A stretch of 64,000 bases of DNA from Steinernema hermaphroditum (lineage: Eukaryota; Nematoda; Chromadorea; Rhabditida; Steinernematidae). The DNA lies in NCBI GenBank assembly GCA_030435675.1, contig CM059623.1, positions 5,172,012 through 5,236,011 on the forward strand, in the 5' to 3' direction. Numbering within the stretch: position 1 is the stretch's first letter; each line of letters starts with the position of its first letter. Made by a program: the position numbers and the translations under genes. This document shows positions 1 through 12,300 of the stretch, one piece after another. The notes beneath the pieces were generated by a model. It had not been told where the DNA came from. It did no database searches and was given only the letters and a program-made list of their open reading frames with translations.

Positions 1-226
1 AATTCGAGACATGCTGCCGATTTTGGGACTACCGTCTAATGCTGATCGTGCCGGGACTCAGACTCGCCTTGAACATTGGAAAGTCAGCGCAACGGTTCCG
101 CTCTCAGGCGCCCGATTTCCATCGAAATTTTCCTCTTCTTCGTTTCTAGTTCTTCTTCGAAGTTGTGCGATATCTCATCGCGTGTGTATTTTCTGCCCTT
201 TATTCATCTCTGACCACAACTATATT

Positions 227-1689
227 CTAATCTACAAGCACAATCTGGAGGTCCATCACGTTCGTTCCCGTCAGACCCGGCTTCAAATGGCACTTTCCAC
301 ATTGAAATTCGCTCCAGAAGGCATATGAATTCTTTGCATCCAAATGTTTCGACATCTCCTGGAGGCTTCTACCCGCTTCTTGGACGTCTTCTGCGCCGAA
401 AAGGGCTCCGGCAGCATCTGTAGGCCCGTCATGGCCATCGGTCCCAGCCGACATGAAGGCGAACCTACTCGGCAGCTTCTTCTCTAACGCCAGGTTCCTC
501 AGTGTAGCCAACGCGAGTTCCTGGTTCCTCCCTCCTTTCCCGCACTGCGCCCCTTCGGGAAAACGAACCGTCGTTTCACCTCCGAAGAGAACGACGTGTT
601 TCCTCTTCTCCGCCATGCCGACTACAGTATCCCTCATCAGATCGGCCCGTTCACTTGCATCCCCTTCCAGCGTCGCCGTCGCGATTTCTACCGTATACCC
701 GCGGGAGCGAAAGAATTCGGCGGCGGCGTCCAAAGCGATTCGGTTGTTGCAAACGATCGAATTGTTCGCGTTCGAAGAAGAGACAGTTGGCACTACTTCT
801 GGATTCTGAAGCGCGCGACTGACAGATTCTGGAAGCACTGAGAAGTCGATTTCGGGAAAGCTTGTCGATTCCTGAAGTACGGTAGGACCGCTGGCAATCA
901 GAGAGACGGGGTCACCGACGATGTCCGACATAATCACTCCCAGGACCTAAAATACGACCTCGAGCTGGTCTACAGTAGGCTTCGGACCTGGCAAGGCGCA
1001 GCGATCTGCGCCAGCTTTCCTCCTTTCACCTTCGAGAGCTTCTGGCGCACCACATTGAGCTGTTTGATGTCAAATCCTCTGCTCGTCAGCGCCTTTATCG
1101 TCGCCAATTTCTCCTCGAGACTGACGCCATCGATCGGAAGGGGCAGAAGCGCCGATCCACCGCCTAAACACTCCGAAATCGAGAGGGGCCCCACACCTTC
1201 TTCACCTGAGATCAGCACCACGACGATATTCTTCTCGTCTTGCTTCACGCCCTCCAAAAACTCGACGATTCTTCGCGTCGACTGCAGCGCCGTCTCGTCC
1301 GGGAGATTGTGTCTTGCTCCCTCCAAGAAGCGCGACTTCAGAGAAGGGTTCACCACGGTCCCGATGGGGACACTCGCGATTCCGGCGACGAGGTCGTCTC
1401 CGAGGACCTCCTCCGCTCCTTCGACCATGCTGGCCGCCGCTTTTCCGAAGGCTACGATGTAGGCGTTGTTCTTCAGGCTGTACACTCGATCATTGTAGTG
1501 GAGGCGGTTCGCGTCGCGGACGAGGCTCTAGAAGAAGGCATGCATATTTTCCCCTGGGACTTTCAAATGTCCATAAAGAAGCCACGCACTGACCTTCCGG
1601 ACGCATTCCAACGGCCTGACAGCGCTGCATGCGATTTGAAAAGCTTCCCTGCAGAGCTTTAGGGCTTCTCCGCATCGGCTGGCAGTCAT
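227..1689 (-). CDS. GLYCTK: Glycerate kinase (GLYCTK / MOFRL family)
   Basis: Phosphorylates D-glycerate in serine, glycine and fructose breakdown. Exons on the minus strand: 1594-1689, 1206-1527, 988-1163, 227-946; all phases agree and give 437 residues, somewhat shorter than human GLYCTK. Family landmarks seen: AYIVAFGKAA near the N-terminus, ISGGGSALLPLPI (restored only when the 42-nt intron 1164-1205 is removed), VVRQKLSKVKGGKLAQ, MSDIVGDPVSLIASGPT and the C-terminal GLTGTNVMDLQ. The start at 1689 is chosen because TTTCTAG, a trans-splice-type acceptor, lies just before it; an upstream in-frame Met at 1800 would cross that site. Intron 947-987 is only 41 nt. The 42-nt intron has no stop and is a multiple of three, so a naive gene call would keep a 14-residue insertion in the nucleotide-binding loop. 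Family assignment is secure; exact start is inferred. Confidence 0.93.
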
Positions 1690-2124
1690 GAGCTCTAGAA
1701 AACGATGCAACAATAAATATTTGTTCAGCTCGGCGTTTGTTTTCGCAGATTGATGGTCATGATGGTCCTCTCTCTCTCCATTCTGCCTGTAGCTATTCAC
1801 AAAGTGATTCTGAACCCTTTGTGATCTTTTCTAAATTCCCAGAACTACTCAGAGTTCCCTCAACTCGGGCATCTTTACCGTACCCCAGACGATGCTCTCA
1901 GGGTGTTCAAACGTGACTCAGCAAAACAAAAGCATTGGATCTCCGGCAGAGTTTCAAAAGATCCTATCAAAAACGCAGTCATCTCCCCCACATCAAAACA
2001 CGGCGAAGACCACCCCGGCGATTGCCGAATGACTCATCTGACGTTAAAGGCTAATTGACGTCACTGCGCAGCGCATCAAAATAGGTACTTAACCTCGATC
2101 TGCACCCAAAGGAAAAAACATTTT
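1690..2124. other. Intergenic stretch, glycerate kinase to tRNA
   Basis: No coding region recognised. It should hold the 5' region of the minus-strand glycerate kinase gene and the 3' flank of the tRNA. I see no repeat or further RNA gene. Confidence 0.5.
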
Positions 2125-2197
2125 CGACCTCGGCAGGATTCGAACCTGCAATCTTCGGTTCCGTAGACCGACGCGTTATCCATTGCGCCACGAGGCC
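2125..2197 (-). tRNA. tRNA-Arg(ACG)
   Basis: A 73-nt cloverleaf on the minus strand. The acceptor arm GGCCTCG pairs with CGAGGTC with one G-U pair, the D-arm is GCGCAATGGATAACGC, the anticodon loop CTACGGA sits between TCGGT and ACCGA and gives anticodon ACG, and the T-arm is GCAGG-TTCGAAT-CCTGC. The discriminator is G. No intron is present. The internal A box (TGGCGCAATGG) and B box (GGTTCGAATCC) needed for RNA polymerase III are intact. It reads CGU/CGC-type arginine codons after A-to-I editing of position 34. Confidence 0.96.
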
Positions 2198-3301
2198 CTG
2201 CCTATCGTATGCTTCTATTCCTTGTTATGGATCTCCTTCAGGGGATCAGGCCCAATTTGGATCGCACGGGCATAAACAAATAAACAAAGGCGTTCCCCCT
2301 CGGATCGTCGCGGAAGGGCGCGGCGTTCGCGTCGGTTCGCGGCGAGGCAGCGACGGCAAAAAGACGAAAAATCGATCGGGCGGCGGATGGTCGGGCGCTG
2401 TCACCTCTCCTACTCGACTTCGATGGCCTTCACCGAAGAAGACCGTCGCTTCCCGGTATCTCCGACCCTCCGGCACTCCGATGCCACGTAATCCCGAAGG
2501 ACGGCCTCCAGGCGTGCACTTTCGGGGCGCTCCGATGCAAATTTCACAATTTCTCGATGTGTTTTTGTTTTCGATCGGAATCACCGCCACTTCGGCGGCC
2601 GATAAGCCGACGGCGTCGACTCTACTGCCCGGAATCGCCGCTTCCCTCGGTTCCAGGCCCTCTTCTTTGTTTGCTTTCGTCTTCCTCTTGAAGCTGTTTG
2701 GCGACTGATGCGCCAGAATTGACTCATTTCCCGGCATATTCCCCGCGATTCTCTCCATTGTTGCATTCTGTGCCCGTCGACGCTGCAGTTCTTCTTCTCC
2801 GCGCTCTTTGAGGAGCCAGCTTTTGTGTAATACCAGCCAACCTTCGGCTCTATTTACTGTTTTTGGAGGCGAAGTGTGTGTACTCTGCACTTTTCTGGAA
2901 AATATTTTGGTCAAATCAGGATCTTCTGATTGATTTGCCGAGAAAGAAGAAGAAGAGCTGCGCCGGCAGGCTTGACGAAGTCTCGTTTTCCGTGCGGAAC
3001 GACGCTCGCTCGCACGCTATCAATTCAAACCGATTACACCTCGGCACTCTTCTCGATTTCCTTAAAGGAACCCCATTAAACTCTGTTGGAAGACCACCAA
3101 ATGGACAACTGCCGCAAGATCTATGCACTCGTTTTGTCCTTTTTCGTGCGTCCAGCCGTGCAGCGCTAACCGCGTGCCCATCGGCTGCAGAGATCCACTT
3201 CTTTTTGTGTCGACGGAACATTCACTCTTGCATTCATTCGCGTTTCTGTTGCGTCCACAAGTGACCCCTTTCAGAGGCTGCCAGCCGAAACAGCCGACAA
3301 A
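2198..3301. other. Intergenic stretch upstream of amphiphysin
   Basis: Long open frames exist on both strands here (for example 2246-2914 on minus) but none shows a domain, codon pattern or splice logic that I trust, so I call none. The region should contain the promoter and 5' UTR of the plus-strand amphiphysin gene. A purine-rich tract (about 2940-2955) is the only composition feature noted. Confidence 0.45.
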
Positions 3302-4980
3302 ATGAGCGATTTGTTCGGCAAACACCTGAAGAAGCAGACGGCGCGGGCGAAGGAGAAGCTGCTCGAGGGCCTCGGCAAGGCGAAGGCCACCCAAGACGAG
3401 CTCTTCGACCAACAGGCGGCCAACATGGCCAAGCAGGCGAAGGCGGCCGAGAAGTTCCAGCGCGACCTAAAAGCTTACGGCGAGGCTCTCAAGGGACTCG
3501 TCAAGGCGGAGAAGGCGCTCCGCGACACCGTCCGTGAGCTCTACGAAGACGACTGGCCCAACAAGCAGCACATGAGCGCCATCACCCAGGTAGGCGCTAC
3601 CGTACTACTTTTATGATGGCGCCAAAAGTGAGGAGAGCAGAGCATTTCATCGCGTATGCATAGAATTTGTAGAGCTTAAAGAGTCATTGGGCATTGCTTA
3701 TGTGCGGGTTACGGTAGTTCCAAGCGTTCCTCGTGCTCTGTTCTGACCTTGAAATGGTTAAGCCTATCAACGCGGCGCAACAACAAAAGAACGCTCCTGC
3801 TAGACATTGTAACCAATGCTCCTTTAGACCCTAGACATCCACTCGGACGATCTGGAGAAGAGCGTGAACGAGAACCTGCTGGGAGACGTGGCGACCTACG
3901 TGAATCAGTTCTCGGAGCTGAAGAACAAGATCGCGAAGCGCGGCCGGAAGCTCGTTGATTTCGACCACGCGCGGAACCACTACTCGAGCACGCGCTCCTC
4001 GAGCAAGCGCGGAGACGACGACCCGAAGGTGGTCAAGGCGGCGGCGGAGCAGCAGGAGGCCGAGAAGTTCTACAAGGAGATCAACAAGGAGCTCCTGGAC
4101 CAGCTGCCGGCCGTCTACGACTCGCGTATCACCTTCTTCGTCAGCACCCTCCAGTCCCTCTTCGACGCACAGTCGCTCCACCAAACCGAGTCCGCCAAAC
4201 TGAACAAGACGCTCGTCGCCGAACTCGACGGCCTCGGCAACGCCGTCGAGAGCCTCCGTGTGCCCCGAGGCTCCGTCACCCCCAGCTCCACGAACTCCCA
4301 GTCCAGGGCCTCTACCCCGGCGGACACTCCCTCCACGCCCCACAGAAGCGTGCCCTCGACGCCCCCGGCGACGCCTCAGAGGACGCCGAAGAGCGTCTCC
4401 GGCACGGCGACACCCGCCTCCATCGATGACGTCGAGGAGACCGCACAGAAGAGCATGTACCCGGTAGGCTGCTGGTCTTCTTCGTCCCTACAGTACCCCC
4501 TGTTCAGAAACTGAGCGCGACGCCGACGGTAACTGTTGAGAAGTCGTCGCCGTCGCCGACGAACGGCACGAAGCCGACGCCGTCCCCGCGCGCAGGCGTG
4601 GACACTCCCTCGAAGGGGAGCCACCGTTCTTTGAATCCCTTCGACGAGAGCGACGACGACGAGACGAATCCTTTCAAGGAGGACCTCGAGACCGATGAGC
4701 CCGTCCACATCCCCGGCCCCGCCGGTGACTCCTCCTCCAAAGGTATCTCATCCCACTACTGTACGCGTCTGAAGAGCCGCTTTCAGTACTGCACAAGGTG
4801 CGCGCCACGCACAAGTACACGGCGCAGGACACAGACGAGCTGACCTTCGAGGCGGGAGAGGTGATCAGGGTGCTAGAGCCGGCTGACAAGTCGATCCTCG
4901 ACGAGGGCTGGCTCCTCGGCCGCAAGGAGTCCGACGACTCCGAGGGTCTCTTCCCCGCCAACTACACGAAGCCTCTGTGA
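3302..4980 (+). CDS. amph-1: Amphiphysin (N-BAR and SH3 protein)
   Basis: Membrane-bending adaptor of endocytosis and recycling tubules. Exons 3302-3589, 3828-4463, 4508-4742 and 4787-4980 join in phase to 450 residues, close to the usual nematode size. Residues 1 to about 230 form the BAR domain: it opens MSDLFGKHLKKQTARAKEKL, an amphipathic N-terminal helix, followed by the KAKATQDELFDQQ segment typical of amphiphysins and long heptad helices. A Ser/Thr/Pro-rich linker (about 230-330) is a likely phosphorylation zone. It is followed by acidic stretches with NPFDESDDDETNPF, where the NPF tripeptides are known ligands of EH-domain proteins. The C-terminal 65 residues are an SH3 domain (ATHKYTAQDTDELTFEAGE, GWLLGR, GLFPANYT). 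The next gene follows on the same strand 376 bp later. Confidence 0.95.
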
Positions 4981-5356
4981 GGGCCGCAGAAGGGGAGAAC
5001 GCGTAGAGCATCGATGGCATAATCTCCGCACAGTTTCTTATTCGAATGCCCACAAATGTAACTGCAGATTGTACAATGTCGTTTGCATAAATTATGACTT
5101 CTGACGGAAGAGAGAGGCCAAAAAGTGTGAACCGTTTGGAAGGAATGCGTTAGAGTTTCGCTGAACCAACAGATCCTTTCACTGTCTCGTCCTTGCAGTC
5201 GCCGTCTCGTTGTCTCGCCACGATTTGATTGGGTTTTGTCTGCAACGTTATGGTCTGAAAGCTTTCGGCTAGACATTGTCTCAAACGGCTGGTTTCGTCT
5301 ATTTTTGCGCTTTAGCAGTGTTTTTCGAAGTTTCCAGTGACATATTTCAGCCGCCA
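4981..5356. other. Amphiphysin 3' flank and next gene's 5' flank
   Basis: No coding sequence recognised. The last bases before the next start are a clear trans-splice-type acceptor (CATATTTCAG ending at 5350), so 5351 is the likely mature 5' end of the downstream mRNA. Confidence 0.5.
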
Positions 5357-6074
5357 ATGGAACAGCCGTCGTCGAGCGCCACCGAAATAGTCGAAACCGT
5401 CGAGATCTGCGCCGCTCCCTTCCCACAGCAGTTCACCCAGGGCACAAAAACAGTACTCGTCAAGAAGCATTCAAAATTCGAGAAACTGAATGGATTTGCG
5501 GTTGGCGAGATGAAGGTGAATCTCTTTTTTCAAATCTTCTGTGATCCTATGACGTTTCAGAAGGACGCCACGCGCAAGATCATCTTCAGAGGATACGGGG
5601 AAGCCTGCGAGAAATGCGTTTCGTGTGTGGAAGTCTTCAAGAGGAAGTACCTGCTGGTGAGTCAATGCGGAGATTTTAGAGGCGATAGCGCCTCTATTTC
5701 AGGGAAAACTACACCAGTGGACCGAGATCGCCTTCTCCAGATCGACGGTCGTGCATCCGCCGGAAGTGGAAGGCGGCGCGAGCACGGCGATCGAGAAGAC
5801 GCTGCCGACGATCTTCATCCTGCTCTCGAAGGATCCGTTCCCCGACGCGCTCCAGACAGACTCGATGCAGACGTCTGACGACGTAGACGTCTCGCTGTTC
5901 GACAAGGTGGTGAAGTCTGAGAAGAAGCGGCAGTTCGATCAGACGAGATCTTTCAAACGGAAGACCGAAAATGTGAACAAGTGGCGCCGCCAGATGAAGG
6001 ACAGCAAGAAGAGCTACGCCGAGAAAAAAGGAAAGTCCGAAGCGCCCGTGGCGAAGAAGCAGGAAGCCAGCTAG
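5357..6074 (+). CDS. RPP25: Alba-domain protein, RNase P/MRP p25-like
   Basis: Likely RNA-binding subunit of nuclear RNase P and RNase MRP (tRNA and rRNA 5' processing). Exons 5357-5515, 5561-5656 and 5703-6074 give 208 residues. Residues about 20-105 match the Alba fold: a KILVKKHSKF-type first strand, then RKIIFRGYGEACEKCVSCVE, where the G-x-G/A turn and the following helix mirror the p25 family, then KRKYLGKLHQWTEIAFSR, the equivalent of the GLHQ-T motif. The tail is Lys/Arg/Glu-rich and ends in a basic helix, common in nucleolar RNA-binding proteins. The start follows a TTTCAG acceptor by seven bases. It could instead be a cytoplasmic Alba protein; the LHQ motif favours p25. Confidence 0.8.
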
Positions 6075-6350
6075 GTTCACCCCCTTTTTGGCAGTTCTGT
6101 TGTTGATTGTTATGTTTGCACGTTGGAGAATCATAATATTTATATTATCCCGGATTCAATATCAGTACAACAGCGGAGGAAATAGAGTTAGAGTCATATT
6201 AATTCACTAGACGATTAAGGGGAGAAGGATTTTTCCAAAATGAAAGAAGGAGAGTGTGAGATCAAATTCAAGAATAGCGCCTCCTAGAAGCATACACAGA
6301 AAGGCAGGTAAGAGATATGGATAAAACTCTGTATCATCGCTTGTGTTCAT

Positions 6351-9300
6351 CTAGAGCTGCTCGTCTGTGGAAATCGGAGTGAGCTCGTGAAGATTCCGAT
6401 TCTCGGGGTGTTCGGCGGACTCCAGCGACGGAAGGGGAAGTGGGGGCAAGTTGCGGCACGACCGGGGGCTTCCCGAGAGAAAGACGAACTCGGTGGGTTC
6501 TGTAGTCGGCTTGATTCGGAGGTCCGGGGAACTCTTCCGGAAACTGTTCTTGATCCATCGGGCGAACTTCCCGACTTTCGACGTCGCGTTGTGGTTGACG
6601 CGCGGCGACGGCACAGAATCCGTGGTGGCGGCCGATGTTTGTGCAACTGCGTACCGCGCAGCGCGGTCCTTCGCCAACGCCTCGCGTACCGTATCCATGT
6701 CGCTGAGCGTGTGTCTTCGCAACGGGTCCTTGTGGCCTCTATTGTTTCGGAAACGAAGCTTCTGACCCAGTCTGCCCGCTGGAGCCACGGCTACCGGAGA
6801 CGGCGACCGCTGTTTCGACGTGGCCGACGGCGTAGGAACGTCTTCGGGAGACGTTGGACGAATCGAATTCGAGCTTCCAGTGAAGGACACGATGTCTCCA
6901 CGCGGTGCCGGAGATACGTCGCTCGAGGCGTAGTCGCTGCTGGCCGCTACCAACTGATCCATGTGACAGGAGACGGACATGGGAACGTGCATCGGAGCTG
7001 CAGAAGAAGTCGTCGAGTAGTCGGAGGTCAGCGACACGGCGTCGTCCACGGTCAATTCGCTCATCCCCTTTGTGATGTGGGGAACTGAGGCGGAAGTTGC
7101 CGAATCCATCTGAATGCTGGTTCCTCCGGAGCTCGCGGTCTTCGACCATGACTGCAGCTTCTGGATTCTCTGTATCTTCTCCCGCGACTCTTGGCTGAGC
7201 ACATCCAACGCGGGGGTTCCTGCGGCATTCAAGTGTCGGGAGTGACTCGCAAGGTCGTCCGGATCCGCATGGTGAGTGGCGCCATCGTCTTCGGCATCGG
7301 TGCCCGCGATGAATATCCTTCTCGCGGAATAAAGATTCTGGAAGGCAATGTGTCACCACGCATATTCGGCTACCTTCGGTACCTGTAATCTCCTTCGACG
7401 CATCTCAGAAACGTCCGTCGAAACGGGTTGCTCCAATAGTGAGGATTGGCTCTGCTGTTCGTACGATCCCAACGAGCTTCCCACAGAAGGAGATTTATCA
7501 AGAGACGAAGACGTCATTGGCCTCGAGGTCGTCGCCGGGGAAGAAGCAGATGTCAGCGGTGGTGCCCCAGCCATGGCTACTGTCTGCTGGCGACAAGCAA
7601 TTTCTGCATCGATATCCCGTTCCTGGTAGTGCCCGCAAAAGGCCGAATCGACACTGGCGGTTTGAGAACGCGACTGTTTCGTCGCCGGTGATGTCGACGG
7701 AGGATCTTGGCCGATTGAAGAAGTGGACGATGTGGCCGTCTTCTTGTTCTTCGATTTATCTTTTCTCGAATTCCTTCGCACATTAAGAATCTTCGTGATC
7801 TAAATTAGGAGACACGTTGTACAGCTGTCGTAGTCCCCGGTCGTACCTTGTTGCTTTTGTTTTCGTTCATCATCGCAGCCGCCTCTTGCTCGTTCACCTT
7901 CCTCAGAAGGTTGTGCATGTCATTGAACGAGGCGACTGTCATCGGACCCGTATCCACTTGCAGCGCTCCTCCAGATCCACTTCCGTTCAGCTGGGAAACC
8001 ACACCCGACCCTGGGTTGCTCTGTTGGTCTCCGGCCACTTGCTCCGGCACGGGCTGCTCGGCGGTTCCGTTGTCATCGAACATCCACTCGAAGTAGTTGA
8101 TGAAAGTCTCGATGAGTCGACACTGGTCCGACATGTGCGTCACTAGGGTCGCCATGGTGTCGTCGCTTGGACGCACTATCGACGGACCGAACATGAGCGC
8201 CATGTTGCGCACCTCCATCTGGAAAGTTGAGATAATTAGCCGCCAAGGTCGGCAGTTGCTCACCTTGTTAACAGCACTGTGGCTGACGACCGACCGGAAA
8301 TGCTCCATCAGGTACTTCAAGGTCGCATAATGTTCATCTGGGAGCTTCCGCAAGAGATTCCTGATTTTGTGGAGACGGTTATGGTGGCTGGCAATGCGAT
8401 TGGCGTCAATGAAGAAGGGGTACAGCTTATCGGTCAGAAGGGGTTCGGGCAGATTGCGAAGAAACATCTTCAAAAGACTGGACACAACGTTGACATCTCT
8501 CCATCGGGCATCGGTCGTATAATCAACCTAGACTACAGAATTCATTCTGTGCTTAGGACAAGAAGCGTACCACTGGAAATCCTTGAGCGAGCGCTTCTTT
8601 CAGACCGTTAACAGCAGCTGTATTGCCAGGTATCCTGTAGATTCCCACTGTTTCCATGCCGTGGGTTTCCACCACCCGTACGCAAACTTGCACCAACAAC
8701 GGCACGAGGTCGCCCTCGTCACCACTCAATGCACATTCACTCAGCTTCTTCCCGAAAACCGCCGATGCCTGCTTGTCGCTCATCGAGCTCGCTTTATCTG
8801 ATCGACCCGAAGATCCGGATCCCTGCTTCACTGCCTTCGACTTCTTCCACCGCCGGCCAGATTTCGGTGTTATATTGTCTCCTTAACGGGTGGCTTTGTA
8901 CAAGAAGATCAAAATGGCGAACATACCAAAGGAACTATAGAGCGGATTCCCATCGGTGGACGTGGAGGGTCCTCCCAGCAAGCCATCAAGACTTTCGTCG
9001 ACGGACTTCTTGGAGGCATGTGGAGAGCCGAGTTGGTTTGTTTTCGCTTTGTATCTGGAAATACACCACAACATGGTATCGATTTTGACTGATAAACAAC
9101 AGTGTCGTATTTCGCTCTAATTTAATGAGGTCAATCATAATTAAAGGGTCACGCGCGTCTCTGTAATCTTAAATCTCATCCCACTTAGGCGACGACCGAA
9201 TCATGTTATAAGAGCGCGTGACGCAAAAGACGATGCTCCACAGTAAGGGGTCGGCGCCATAACAAGAGGAATGCGCGCATAAGAGCGTTTCGCACCTGAC

Positions 9301-12300
9301 GCGGGAGTGACTGTGATGGAAAGTTTGAAAACAACCCTAATCGTAACTTTCACAGTGCTCTAACACAAGGTATGGCACTTCATCGATACATCATACCACG
9401 TAATTTGATGAGCTTATGAGAGGATTATTGTAATCGGCAAAGCTTTGTAAATTGTAAACACTGGATCACCCAAATTACCAAGGGATTTAAGTACACTTGA
9501 AATTGTGAAAACGATAACGGTTAACATGACTCACCTATGCATGATGAGCTGTGACGTAACTTCGGAGTTGTTCACGCCAGAAACCGCAGAAACAGAGTTC
9601 GCGCCCCCGTGAGCCGACGATGCAGTGGCCGAGTCGAGTGTTGCTGCGGGTCCGCTGCCACTGGCGCCAACGACATTCTCGCAGGTCGAGGAACGTGGAC
9701 CTCCGGTATGGCTGCCTGCCGATCCAGCACGATTCGAGGGAAGACTGCTCTCCTGAAAGCGGAACCAATAAAGCTCGGAATTAAACAACGTGCGTCAGAA
9801 GCCATCTGTCGTCAAACACGCTAATCTCTTTTAGATAATACCGGAAATAATATGGAAGAGCGAGCCGTCCGCTACAGAAGCGAAAACTATAAGCGAGTTG
9901 GAAGGGACGCGTTGTTAAGAGCGAACGTGGGGAACCAGTTCTTGCTTCCTTTCGTTTCCCTTACTACTACACTTAGTAAAATCAAACGCCTAGACTACGC
10001 GCAGGCAATATATGTGCACACAAAAGAAAAGAGTCGACTGGCCAAAAAAAAACACGAATTTTTATGTGTTTGAAGGACAGTTTACGAATCAACATCCAAT
10101 CCTATTGCCTCCTCAATGCGTAGTCTTCGCGCAATGCGCTTTGATCTGCAATTATCGTGCGTAAAAAGAGAGAAAAGGTCCATTCAGGAAATCGGTACTT
10201 TACTTTCGTTTCGCCATCCGCCGCATCATTTCCGTCATTCGTTGCCACACGCCTGCGCTTTCGATCCTTCTCCCCTTTTAATCAACGAAACCCTCCGCCG
10301 GTGGAAGCAATTTGCGTTAATTACGCAAATACAAGTTGTGTTCTGATGGATGCTCAGAACAAACAAGTGAAATACGTGGCGTGGATGCTTTTTCCGCCAC
10401 TCATCCGCCGAGCGCTAAGACATCTTCCTGTCGCGCATATGCTTCATCCTAGGCGATTGGAAGTGCGAAGAGCGACCGCGGAGACAGCCAGAGGGGCCGT
10501 GGCCGCAAAAGAAGAAGCGAATCATTAAAGAATGTTTTTGAGGCATTAAAGCATGACAAACGCGAAAACTCAATCAATACTCCCTCGCTGTCTCCTCACC
10601 AACTAGCCACTCTCGCCTATCTCACTGACTACTCACTGGTCGCCCTTGTCTCAAGCTCGTCTCGTCGCCGATGGCTTGGCTGCTACTGCTCAACACGACA
10701 CCATCTCGAGCGCGCACAGGGTCGTGACGAGTCGTCCTCGTCAAGAAGGAGAAGACGGACATGGAAAGGCAGTCGGCGGCACAACAAAACCGGGCAGCCA
10801 CCAGCGAGATTTGGTCGCTCGTTAAAGAGCCTAATTAATTGCAAACAGCCCGCGCCCAAATTTGACAACGCCTTCTTTTCTTTGTCTTGGTTGTACTCAG
10901 AACGAGGCGACGGGAAAATAAGCTTTGCGGGCCCAGAGTTAATTACAGAGGAGCTAGCGCTCCTCGAATAATCAAATACATTATCCGTCTCTTATACGCA
11001 GTGTGCGCGTAATCTATCCACGCATCTGTCCAGTTCATATCTGCATTAAATAGACACAATAATCCTCACAGTGGGCGCAAGACTGCCAGCCGCCGCACTC
11101 AAAAGAGAGTAATAATAGCCAAGTGGAGCGGAATGGACATAACCACACAACACATGGAGCACCCTTCGCGCGATAATTATTGTTGCAACCGGACAACAAC
11201 CTACCGAGTCAGCCGAACTTGTCGTTGACACCACGGGATGTGGGTGTTGAGAATCTTCGCTACACTCTTCCACCGTATCCACGCTGTCGGCCGGCGACCG
11301 AATCTTCTCGATCCACGTCAACATCGACGCTTCACTAAAGCATACGACCTCTCAATGCGAACTAGAGACGGCCAAAAGTTTACCTTTCAGTTTGCAAGAA
11401 GTGTTCGACGTGCTGCTGCTGTTGAGTCAGTATCCTCACCACATTGTGGCGCTGTTCCGATTGCAGGAGTTCGTAAGCGATGTCCACAATGGCGGCCTTC
11501 ACATCCAGCACCTTGGCGTCGGCGGGAATGTTGAGAATCTAGGCAGGAACAGTCACAGAATGGTAAACGACGTTCAAGAGGCTCTGCACGTGTCGCGGAC
11601 GCCTACGCCTCCGCCGACCTTCTAACAACTTCGAACTAGATTTCAGGCTGCGCGAGGAGATTACTCCTCTATTCATTGATGGAAAAGTGCGCGCCTCTAT
11701 TTGAGCAAACATAATGCGAGCAGTCGGTGAGTTACGGCCGACTCACTGGCGGAGAAAGAAAGCTGAAAAAACGGACCTTATTTAGCGGGTCGTCGTCGGT
11801 GGCCTGCGTCGAAGACAGCTGTTTGCACAAGTAAAGTCGATGGCAGTGCAGCACGGCAAAACACTGATCCCATCGACGAGCAGCCGTTCGTTTGCTCGAC
11901 TCCCCAAGACACACTTCCTGAAGAACAAGGCAGCACACGCATTAATCACGCATTAATTCAGCAACTTTTTCGAACCTTATGAAAGACTTGTCCTTGATGC
12001 TGCACATCTCTCTGCCTCACCGGACGAATCAATTTCTGTTGACCTTGTGAAGAGCTACCCGTAGCCGACGTGGTCGAGGTGCCCGTTGTAGCTGCTCGTT
12101 TCAGCACTTCTCGCCTTTCCGAGGCCGTCGACAAATCGAGCGATTTGTGCTAAAAACACATCGGTGGATTATGGTCTTCGACGGAGGAAAACCTGGGTTA
12201 CGGTATTAAACAGAGGTGACACACTACCAAAAGCCACTTTGTCTGAACGGTTTTGCACGCTTAAAGCGTTTAATGCACGAAGTGCAGCTGAATGGGCAAA

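Noticed and set aside
2246..2914. 222-codon open frame on the minus strand
   Set aside because: Composition is Arg/Pro/Ser-biased, no domain, no splice or start context, and it overlaps other open frames of equal length.
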